DNA of 64,000 nt from Phragmites australis (lineage: Eukaryota; Streptophyta; Magnoliopsida; Poales; Poaceae), in the NCBI RefSeq assembly GCF_958298935.1, contig NC_084932.1, forward strand, positions 17,835,501-17,899,500, written 5' to 3'. Positions 54,840-64,000 of the stretch are shown here, one piece after another; positions within the stretch are counted from its first letter, which is position 1; each line of letters starts with the position of its first letter. The position numbers and the translations under genes are program-made. Under the pieces are notes generated by a model that worked only from the letters and a program-made list of their open reading frames with translations, had not been told where the DNA came from and did not search any database.

Positions 54840-55470
54840 TAAGTCAGAGGAGGTCGATCAGTAGAACATGTCTCACGAGGGCCTAAAATAAACTCATGAG
54901 ATGCTTAAGGAAGCTCATGACTCTCTTGTTGCTCATGAAACCAACAAAACTAAAGTAGATATGAGTATCTCTTGCAATATTCTATATGATATGTCTACTT
55001 TATCCTTTAAGAATGCATCCACCTTGCATGATGATTTGCTTAGTTTGCCTAAAAATATATCTTGCAATGATTCTTTGATTACTGTTGAGAACAAAAAGGT
55101 TGAAAACCTAATCAATAATCTATCAAGATGCTTTGTTGGAGAATCCAAAATCAGACAATTTTTGGATAGTCAAATATTCTCCATCAAGAAGGAATGGACT
55201 TAGGTATGTTCCCAAGAAGGGTAAGAAAGCAACCACTTTTGTCAAGGGTAGCATTTATTGCATGAAATGCAAGAAAACCAAACATGTTGAAAAGATTGCA
55301 AAAAATATTAAAGATAATTCATATAAATCTATTGATTCATGCTGTGTTCTTAAGAGATGTTCAAATGGTAATGTTAAAGCTAGATTTGTTAGCACTCCTA
55401 TAATTAGTACCAAAAAGAATGCAATTTGGGTGCCTAAAACTTTGGTAACTAACATACAAGGATCCAAACA
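54840..55470 (+). pseudogene. Copia Gag C-terminal region
   Basis: 54901-55203 reads LKEAHDSLVAHETNKTKVDM and later NKKVENLINNLSRCFVGESK; a second frame (55133-55477) has RRNGLRYVPKKGKKATTFVK and YCMKCKKTKHVEKIAKN, a decayed zinc knuckle (second Cys-x2-Cys kept, final Cys replaced). Typical of the long Gag of grass Copia elements. Broken by a stop near 55200 and shifts. Confidence 0.65.
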
Positions 55471-55510
55471 AGTTTGAGTACCTAAAAGAACTTAACTTTA
55501 TTTTGTAGAT

Positions 55511-56463
55511 AAACTACAAGTCCGATGAGAGGCATTGGGTGCTAGACAGTGGGTGCACTCAACATATGACCGGAAATCAAAGGATGTTCACATCTATGAG
55601 CAATGATGGATTTGAATATGATAAAATCACTTTTAGAGATAATAGAAAAGGAAAGGTAAAATGCTTAGGTAAAATTGCTATCTCAAATGATTTGTCTATT
55701 TCAAATATCTTACTAGTCGATTCTTTAAATTTTAATTTTATTATCCGTTGCTCAATTATATGATCGTGCACTTTCTTGCACATTCTTTCCAAATAATGTG
55801 ATAATATCTAGCATGAAGGACAATAGTATAGTTTTCAAAGACTTTAGACATGGAAATCTTTGTCCAATTGATTTCTCCTCTAATGATGCAAGTGTAAGCA
55901 CATGTTTGTTTACAAAGTCATCAAAAGGTTAGCTTTGATATAGAAGGCTTGGTCATGTTGGTATGAATCAACTATATCGTTTATTGAAGCATGATCTAGT
56001 AATAGGGTTAAAGGATGTGAAATTTGAAAAGAACAAGCTATGCAGTGCCTCTCAAGCTGGAAAGCAAGAAGGAAATTTAAATCTATATAAAAGCTCCATG
56101 TCAACCTCAAGACCACTAGAATTATTACATATGGATTTATTTGGTCCAACCACATATGTAAGTATTGGAGGTAATAACTATTGTGTTGTCATTGTTGATG
56201 ATTTTTCTAGATATACTTGGTATTCTTTTTACATGATAAGACTATTGTATTTAACACTTTAAAATCTTTGCTAAAAGGGTCAAAAATGAATTTGAGTTTA
56301 AAATCAAGAAAGTGAGAAATGACAATAGATCCAAATTCAAGAACACGAAAGTTCAGGATTTGTGTGAAGATAAGGGAATAAAGCATGAATTCTTGGTAAA
56401 ATACACTTCAGAGAAAAATAGATTAGTTGAAAGGAATAATCAAACTCTAATTGATGTGGCAAC
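55511..56463 (+). pseudogene. Copia protease and integrase N-terminal part
   Basis: 55525-55760 has WVLDSGCTQHMTGNQRMF, the Copia protease site (D-S-G-C-T-x-H-M). 55830-56060 is the pre-integrase segment (RLGHVGMNQLYRLLKHDL). 56060-56262 reads PLELLHMDLFGPTTYVSIGG and YCVVIVDDFSRYTWYSF, the integrase core with its first and second acidic blocks, and 56312-56463 continues to LVERNNQTLIDVATQA. There it stops abruptly: the next 400 bases are inverted LTR. Stops occur at about 55930 and 56262. Confidence 0.8.
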
Positions 56464-56871
56464 ACAAGCTAAATGGGTGACGTGGCGGCCACGTGGACAT
56501 AGAGAGAGAGAGGAGAGGGGAATCGGCATTGGTGGGACCGGTGGAGGGGAGCAGCGTGATCGGAGGTGGGGATGACACACAGGCCCTACATATCAATGAG
56601 AGAGCGGGCACGAGGTGAGAGAGATGGGCCAGGCCCAAGTTGTGATGAAGAGTGGGGCTGGGTTATAGATAGGTTTGGGTTCGGCTAGGTTTAGGATTTT
56701 ATATCAGAGAGGCATTTTGTAAATTTTTGAACTCACATAAAATATTTTATCACTGGACATAAAGTCTTTTTTTAAAATGCCAAAAAATAGGAAAGGCTTT
56801 TAAAGAAATAATAAAATTCTATTCTATTGTTTTAAAATGTTCATATCCCAAAATTGAAATTTGGTTTGGCA
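56464..56871 (-). repeat. Start of giant LTR, inverted
   Basis: The reverse complement matches 61472-61890: 'caattttggga', 'ttttaaaacaatagaat', 'aaaatgcctctctgatat', 'acccaaacct', 'cacgtggcc-ccac', 'catttagctt'. It is the first ~410 bases of the left giant LTR, turned round together with adjacent Copia DNA. Confidence 0.85.
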
Positions 56872-57944
56872 TTGTTCAACGAAAATAAGTTCACTAATTT
56901 TACTATTTAAGAAAGCACTTTTCACATACATTTGATATAACTTGATATTATGAGATAAAGCAAATGCAAGCAAGCTTTTAAAATCCTTAAGTCTAGCTAC
57001 GGGAGCGAAAGTTTCACTGAAATCCAAATGTTTGAATTGAGTCTTTCCTTATACAACCAATCTTGCTTTGTTTCTTACTACAATTCCATCTTCATCTTGC
57101 TTATTTTGAGAGACACATTTTGTACAAATTACATTGTGATCTCTTGAATTTGATCTTTCTACCAATTCCCATACATCATTGTGGGGCAATTCCCATACAT
57201 CATTGTGGGTGAAGTTGTTTAACTATTCATACATTGCATTCACCCAATCCGGATCGTCAAGTGCTTCTTCTACATAGTTAGGATCAATAGAAGATACAAG
57301 AGAATAATGTTCACAAAAAGAAGGCCCACGAGAATAATTTTGAACACCCTTATTAATGTCACCAACAATTTGATCAGCGGGGTGATCCTTGGTAATGGCA
57401 CGGTGAACCTTTGGATAAACTATCGGCTCTTTTGATGTAATGGATGAAGTGGTAGCCAGTTGTGCTAGTTCTTCCTCATTTTCCACATCATGAACTTGAA
57501 CTTGATCATTTATAGTGGAAGTAGATGGAATGATCCTAGTTGAGGTAGATGGATCATCCTCTTGTTCACCTTCATCTTTTACTTGATGCCACCTATTGAC
57601 ATGTTCTTGATAGCTCTTCTCAAGCCCTCAGGACCTACATCATCCCAAAAAAAAATTTGATCTTCTTAAGAGCCATTAGTTTCATCGAAGTCAACAACAT
57701 GTGTCTCTTCAACCAAACCAGAATTTTGGTTGTAGACAGGAAAAGCTTTCCTATTAGAAGAATAACCAAGTAAGAAACCTTCATCACATTTTCTTTGGAA
57801 TTTTGTTAAATGAGTATATTTTTCTAGAATGTAGTATTTACATTTAAATACCCAAAAATATGGGATGTTTGGTTTTCTTCCAATAAGGAGCTCATGTAGA
57901 GTCATCTTCAACAATCGGTAATAATATAATCGATTTGATAATAC
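56872..57944 (-). pseudogene. Copia integrase C-terminus and reverse transcriptase start, inverted
   Basis: Minus strand order: 57666-57944 (SNRLYYYRLLKMTLHELLIG, then FQRKCDEGFLLGYSSNRKAF and GLVEETHVVDFDE), 57223-57486 (acidic linker, then EEALDDPDWVNAMYE), 56824-57027 (FSETFAPVARLKDFKSLLAF, LYQMYVKSAFLN, ending ISELIFVEQ). These blocks directly continue the plus-strand Copia gene that stops at 56463. A 23 bp tandem duplication lies at about 57160-57205 ('cccatacatcattgtgggg' twice). The remaining reverse transcriptase is not in the window. Confidence 0.82.
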
Positions 57945-60900
57945 CAAAATTGTAGGTCTCATCGAAAGCTTTGATTTTCACCTATGGAAGTCCCCATTTG
58001 GATAATGGAGCTAGGAGTTATCACCCCACGAAATTAGTGCTGCACAGATAGGTCTAAGTTCAAATAGTTTATATTGTGACATTTTGGGAAATCAAGATGG
58101 CATTTTCAAAAATTCCAATGAATACCAACGTTGTAGATCATTTTGAGTACAACAAGATAGACTCCAAAAACATCCAATTTGGAGTTTGGACGATGAAGAA
58201 ATCATCCTAGATCCTGCGCTATCCGTTTCATCTTCCACCCATTTGTTTCGTCTTCCACCTCTGGCTGTTTCCTCTCCCCACTTTGTGGTCAGCCATATCC
58301 AGCCCTATAAATAAGACCAGAACATCCTCCCCTGCCCCTCCAAATCCCTACCACACTGCCTGGCTGCTGCCACAGCTCGCCTTCCTCGTGTCCAGCCGCA
58401 TGATCCTCCGGTTGGCAGTCGCGTTGCAAGAGAACTAGTGCTCCAATCGCCAAGACCTTTCACCACCATGTGCTACTGGCCGTCATTCTCAACTCCACGA
58501 AGCAGATTTTCTAGAGGAGTAATAACCACACTAGCATCAACATCACCATGGCCACTATCTTGTGTCTGGACGGGTCCAGCACGCGCACTGGAGATGCCAT
58601 TCGCGTTTTTGGTGATCTAGTAGCTGTTTTAATGTGCCAAGTGTTTTGAACATGTTACATTGTGTTGAATCACATTTTTTGCTCGACCACAGGAGGGCGC
58701 TCCCGGATCTATAGCGACGCAATGGGAACGCGAGCCCTAATCCTATCACGGCCATTCCAAGCCACCACTGCTTGATCTCCTACTCTGGTTAGTTCCTGGC
58801 TATTCTACCTTATCAAGACATGTTCTAAGAAATATCAAAACCATCTATTCGAACCGTTTCATGAATATAACAGCCAATTTCTGGGAACACGCACATCTTC
58901 TTCGCTGTGTCTATGCGCGGCCATAACCAAACCTGGGAGCGTTCGTCACTGTTTTGCCACTACCTGAAACTCCTCTGCGAAGACCAACCATAAAACCAAG
59001 ATTGCATTCTCGCATTCTACACCATGTTCTCCTCAATTTGTTGAAACTCACTGCTGCCCGATGCCGACGTCAGTGACCGCCGACCATTGCACTGTTTTGC
59101 TCTCTCCATCCTCTCTGTTGGTATGTGTAATTGCAAGAAACCCCCTCCCTTTCTCTCTTTTATTTATGTCTTTATTTCCTATTTAGGGTGTTTACATGTT
59201 AGCTCTGCCTTCTATAGTCAATTTTGTTCCAGCCCTCCTAATTGAAATAGAGTTCATCATTTCAAATTTTATTCAACGATTTTCATCTAAATTCCAAGCC
59301 AATTTTTAAATTCATCTAATTTGGTAAGTTTCAAATGAATCAACCTTGTTCATGTCCGATATGTAATTGGTCATGTAGTACTATATAACTATAGATATTA
59401 TTTTAATAGCTGGATGCATATTAGATGGCTTCGATGTGTACAGCTCACATATTGTTGCACATATGATATAAATTTAATATTAAATAATATTTATAAAATT
59501 ATATAAGATCGCACATGTCAATATTCTCGGACATCTTTGTAGGTTCTTCTCCGTTAAAACCCTAGTTTCCTTCATGTTAAATCCAGTCAACCCAATTCTT
59601 TTTTCATCGAAAGCCCTAACCATTTGTTCTTTCCTCTTTTGATTTGCAAATTGGGTGTTATTTTGTATTTATTTTGTTTTGCTTTTAATTGCATGTTTTC
59701 ACAAGTAGAGTATGACATGTCTAGAAGAATCGATGATCTGCGAAGTCACGACTTTGAGATAATCCATGACCTAGTTTATGAAGACCATGAGCATCATCCA
59801 GGCAAGTGTCCTTGCTCATTTGCACCAAACTTAGGGTTGTATGTTAGCATTTTATCCTTCTTGCATGATTGGTCTAAATTGGAATCCCTTGTTAGGGTTT
59901 ACTAGTATTTGTATCATTTTCCTTGTCACCGTTGATAGAGTCCTTGGGATAAGGGTAGTTACACTTAGTTGCTGTTATGGTTAGTTGGGTTACAAAATAA
60001 ATATGATTAATGTCTATGCAACATGAACTGAGAGTGGTAATTTTTGTAGCAACATGAAATTTAGGGATCCTAGCACGATGGTTGGTCTGATGATGATGCG
60101 GGTATGCACGTGTGCGGGAATGCACAATTGGGTTGTGGTTGATACTTGTGTGGGATCCTGAGGACTGGTTCTTGAAGCATGTAACCCTGCTAAATAGTGC
60201 AACCACGAGAATTATATGGGTACGGCCTGACCAATTAATTAGCCAACCCTCCGATTCTGTAGGCACTAGTGGATGGTTAAGTGGCATAAGAGGGGGCTTC
60301 TGCAGTGATAGAATCACTGTTAGGGGTGACACCTTAGTGGGTGCTTACGAGTTGGTGGGAGCTTTGTAAAGAACTTATAGTGATCTGTCAGCGCACACCT
60401 TGAAAGTGTGTAAGGACCGACAGGTAAGAGCAAAAGAGTTTATTACAACTCGTGGGTAAATTATGCAAACTCTGGAGAGTATAAAATTGATCGATTAGTC
60501 GTGCTCACGGTCAAGAGCGGCCTAGACTTGTTCCTGATTAGTGGAGATATTGGATGGTTGGTTTTGGTAGTCAGGTGGTGGTAACCCGATAAGTTGGTGG
60601 CTCGATATGGAATATCTGGTGTGTTTGGTAGTTGGATGGAATCCGATGAGTTGTTCTTGTGAAGTCATTGTTGTCACACATAGTAAATATGACTGCTATA
60701 CCTTTTTGAGTCCTAGGTTAGGATGGCATAGATGCAATAAACTTGAGTCATGCCTTTCTTGTCTCAAGCCCTCATGTCATACTTTTCCATATTTGCAGAG
60801 TACGATATATACTCACACTTACTATTTTCAATAATAAATGCTCCCTAGTTGGAGAAGACTACGCGAAAATCAAGGAAGCTGAAGACTACAATGAAGACGA

Positions 60901-61119
60901 AGCGTCCTAGGTCACGTTGCTCTGTCCTGAAGCTTTCATCAGAGTTTTCTTGTGTTCTTCCATCGCTGTTTAAAACTCTATTATTTATTTCTATAAAGTT
61001 GTTTTTTGTTCAATATAGAACTGTATATCACTGATAATGTCACCGCACATATGATGAAACTGATCCTGACATACATGTTGAATGCACCTGGTTATTCTTC
61101 TGAAAAACCGAGTGTGACA
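57935..61119 (+). repeat. Left giant LTR, main part
   Basis: Matches 61988 to the window end in the same orientation ('ggataatggagctaggagtt', 'ttccacctctggctgtttcc'-like words, 'gatctgcgaagtcac-actttgag', 'gtggatggttaagtggca'). Ends GTGTGACA at 61119 followed by the primer site. Contains 589 bases (59121-59709) absent from the right copy. With its inverted start the LTR is about 3.6 kb. Short frames inside are not supported as genes. Confidence 0.85.
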
Positions 61120-61471
61120 AGTGGTATCCAAGTTGTATGTCGATCATAGGGGCGTGACCCTAGTTAGAATGGACATTTGGAACCCTTGATGCTGAAGATG
61201 AAGGTTCACCGCTGAAGATAATGGTTCAATGTTGAAGATTCTCCTTAATGGTTAAGACATTCCTTTCACTTAGGTGCCATTTTGTTTAGTGAGTGAAAGC
61301 CCAGATTTGTACACAACGTACTAGCAAACATTGTTCGGTGTTTTCTTAACAAACATTTTTTTTAAGGGGTGCTGCTGATCATAAGATAAACCCTAAGGCC
61401 ACATGCTCTTCCTTCTAATCCTCTAGTCCACCCAAATCTCGGGGCAAGATTTCTTTTAAGGGGGGTAGTTT
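61120..61471 (+). other. Interior of giant-LTR element
   Basis: 352 bases between primer site and polypurine tract. No frame, and only a weak local repeat ('gctgaagat' three times at about 61190-61235). An autonomous partner must supply all proteins if it ever moved. Confidence 0.75.
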
Positions 61472-64000
61472 TGTCACACCCTAAAATTTCAATTTTGGGA
61501 TGTGAATATTTTAAAACAATAGAATAAAATATTTATTTAAAAGCCATTCCAACTATTTGGCATTTTAAAAAAAGAATTTATTTCCAGTGATAATATATTT
61601 TATTTGAGTCCAAAACTTTCCAAAATGCCTCTCTGATATAAAATACTATACCTAGCTAAACCCAAACCTATGAATAGCCCAACCCCACCCTTCACCCCAA
61701 CCTGGGCCTAGTCCATCTCTCTCACCGCACACCCGCTCCCTCATTGACACGCGGGACCTATGTCATCCCCCACCTCCGGTTGCATCACTCCCCTCTGCCA
61801 GCCCTGCCATGAACCTGAGCCACTAGAGTCGATTCTCCTCTCCTCTCTCTCTCTCTCTCCACGTGGCCACCACACCATGCATTTAGCTTATGTGTCAGAA
61901 AAGTAAGTAGTGCCCAGTCGGCGTCATCTTATAGCATCGTCTTCCCACATAGTTTTGGAGTTCAATATGACCTCAAATACAAATCTTAACAATACCAAAG
62001 TTGTATGTCTCATCAAGAGCTTCGATTTGCAGCTATGGAAGTCTCCATTTGGATAATGGAGCTAGGAGTTATGGCCCCTAAAATCAGTACTGCATAGATA
62101 GGACTAAGTTGAAAATCTTGTGACTCATTTTTGGAAATCAAGTTGGCAAATTCAGAAGTTAAAATGAATATCAAAGTTGTAGATCTTTACAAGTACTATA
62201 AGATAGAGTCCAAAAACGCCCAATTTTGAGTTCAAACAGTCAAGATATCATCCTCAAACCTGAGCTATCCATTTCGTCTTCCACCTGTTCGTTTCATCTT
62301 CCACCTTTGGCCGTTTCCTCTCCCCACTTCGTGGTTAGCCATACCCATCCATATAAATATGACCAAAACGTCCTCCCCTGCCCCTCCAAATCCCTACTAC
62401 GCCGCCAGGCTACTGCCATGGCTTGCCATCCTCACGTCCATCCACGCGACCCTCCGATTGGCAGCCGCATTTCTGGAGAACCAGTGCTCCAATCACCAAG
62501 ACCCTTCACTACCATGTGCTACTAGCTATCATCCACAACTCCATGAAGTAGATTTTCTAGAGGAGCAACGATGACGCCGGCATCTACATCACCATGGACG
62601 ATATCTTGTGTCTGGACACGTCCATCATGAGCACTGGAGATGTCGTCTGTGTTTTCGATGATCTAGTAGTTGTTTTGATGCGCCAAGCATGTCACAGTGT
62701 GTTGAATCACATTTTCTACTCACCACTTGAGGGAATTCCCTAATCTGCAGCAAGACAATGGGAACGCGAGCCCTGATCTATCCCCACCATTCTAAGCCAC
62801 CGATGCTTGATCTCCTACCCTGGTTAGTTGTTGGTTGTTCTAGCTTGTCAAGATGTGTTCTAAGAAATATCAAAACATTCTATTCAAACCATTTCTTGAA
62901 TATCACAGCCAATCTCCGAGAATGCGCACATCTTCTTTGTTGTGTCTATGTGCGGCCACCACCAAACCTGGGAGCGTTCATCTTTGTTTTGCTGCTACCT
63001 CGGAACTCCTCTGCCAAGACCAACCATAAAACTGAGCTTGCCTTCTCGCATTCTACACCATGCTCTCCTCAACTCGTTGAAACTTACTGCAACTTGACGT
63101 CGACATCAATGACCACTGGCCATCACCCTATTCCACTCTCTCTATCCCCTCTGTTGGTATGACATGTCTAGAACAATCGATGATCTGCGAAGTCAAGGCT
63201 TTGAGATAATCCATGACCTAGTTTATGAAGATCATGTGCATCATCAAGGAAAGTGTCCTTGCTCATTTTGCACCTAACTTAGGGTTGTATGTTAGCATTT
63301 TATCCTTCTTGCATACTTGGTCTAAATTGGAATCTCTTGTTAGGGTTTACTAGTATTTGTATCATTTTCCTTGTCACCATTGATAGTCCCCGAGATAAGG
63401 GTAGTTACGCTTAGTCACTGTCATGGTTAGTTAGGTTACAAAGTAAAAATGATTAATGTCTATGCAACATGTGCCGAGAGTGGTAATTCTTGTAGCAACA
63501 TGGAATTTAGGGATCCTAGCAGGATCATTGGTTTGATGATGGTGTGGGTATACACGTGTAGGAATGCACAGTTTGGTTGTGGTTTGTACCTGTGTGGGAT
63601 CCTAAGGACCGGTTCTTGAATCATGTAACCCAGCTAAATAGCGCAACCATGAGGTTTATATGGGTATGGTCTGGCCAATTAATTAGCCACCTCTCCGATT
63701 CCATAGGCACCAGTGGATGGTTGAGTGGCACAATAGGGTTATTCTACAGTGATGAAATCACTGTTAGCGGTGAAACCTTAGTGGATGCTTACAGGTCAAT
63801 GGGAGCTTTGTAAAGGCCTTGTAGTGATTTCTTGAAACACACCACAAAAGTGTGTAAGGTACCGATGGGTACCCATGTAAAAAGTTGATCATGACTCGTG
63901 GGTAAAGTGTGCAAATTCTGTAGCGTATAAAACTGATCGATCAGTCGTGCTCACGGTCAAGAGCGACTTGGACTTTTTCTTGATTAGTCAGGATCTTGGA
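61472..64000 (+). repeat. Right giant LTR (continues past window)
   Basis: Starts TGTCACACCCTAAAATTTC. Includes the ~97 bases (61891-61987) that are missing from the rearranged left copy. CT-rich simple repeat at about 61838-61860. At 63157-63161 the GTATG marks the junction where 589 bases present in the left LTR are absent. Confidence 0.85.

Larger units (their letters stand above)
57935..64000 (+). mobile_element. LTR element with giant LTRs and a ~350 bp interior
   Basis: Structure: left LTR (beginning displaced to 56464-56871), primer site TGGTATCC at about 61122, interior 61120-61471, purine run (aaggggggtag, about 61458-61468), right LTR from 61472 running out of the window. The interior has no coding capacity. 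LTR starts TGTCACACCC, matching TGTAACACCC of the 3.9 kb solo LTR at 38847-42749, so both belong to one broad family. It inserted in the reverse transcriptase gene of a Copia element (after ...FVEQ). Confidence 0.8.

Noticed and set aside
58438..63162. Repeated short frames within the giant LTRs (e.g. 62758-63162, 134 codons)
   Set aside because: The left LTR copy does not keep the frame open over the same stretch, and no domain is visible.
1..64000. tRNA or other RNA genes
   Set aside because: I saw only tRNA-complementary primer sites of LTR elements (for example 46374-46385), not tRNA genes; a covariance-model search would settle this.

Overview
The window is nuclear DNA from a grass (Poaceae): nested LTR retrotransposons around very few host genes. 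The grass call rests on a spliced plant-type gene, grass-style Gypsy and Copia elements, an F-box/DUF295-like pseudogene and 'putative gypsy-type transposon' (Transposase_28-like) reading frames. I cannot name the species. No rRNA, tRNA or CRISPR array was recognised, and there is no bacterial-style operon.

Layout. 1-3770: degenerate minus-strand transposon gene with a ~365 bp tandem duplication. 4241-17252: an F-box/DUF295-like pseudogene on +, split by a 12 kb minus-strand Gypsy element (4468-16467). That element carries a gene-like unit on the opposite strand and has its own nested 4.5 kb non-autonomous element (9620-14172). 17620-18274: LTR-like segment. 18721-30899: the one clearly intact host gene, a five-exon GPI-transamidase subunit PIG-T of 643 codons. 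Its fourth intron is enlarged to 8.8 kb by a non-autonomous LTR element (22659-29954, TSD GCATC) that contains three tandem-repeat arrays and a 148-codon ORF on the opposite strand.

31776-50779: a LINE ORF1-like remnant followed by two Gypsy elements ('B' and 'A'). Their present arrangement is best explained by one 4.8 kb inversion (about 33106-37890) with one break in each element. Element A is further interrupted by a 3.9 kb solo LTR (38847-42749, TSD CAAAA). Its LTR is split by another element (46731-50196, TSD ACTGT) that has lost its pol genes and carries an array of hairpin-forming repeats. 50780-53873: unclassified repeat, a hAT transposase C-terminal remnant and a MITE-like element. 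53874-64000: a Copia element invaded by an element with giant (~3.2-3.6 kb) LTRs and an interior of only ~350 bp. A second inversion (about 56464-57940) spans the Copia/LTR junction.

How the parts relate. Only PIG-T looks like a functioning cellular gene (GPI-anchor attachment in the ER). Everything else is mobile DNA in several insertion layers, most of it decayed. The element at 9620-14172 shares LTR motifs, primer site type and leader sequence with element A, so it is probably a parasite of that lineage. The main observations beyond ordinary annotation are the two micro-inversions that re-join broken elements when reversed, two arrays whose units keep a hairpin (some units with paired base changes), and LTR or antisense reading frames of unknown role. 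Coordinates of element edges were read by eye and may be off by a few bases.
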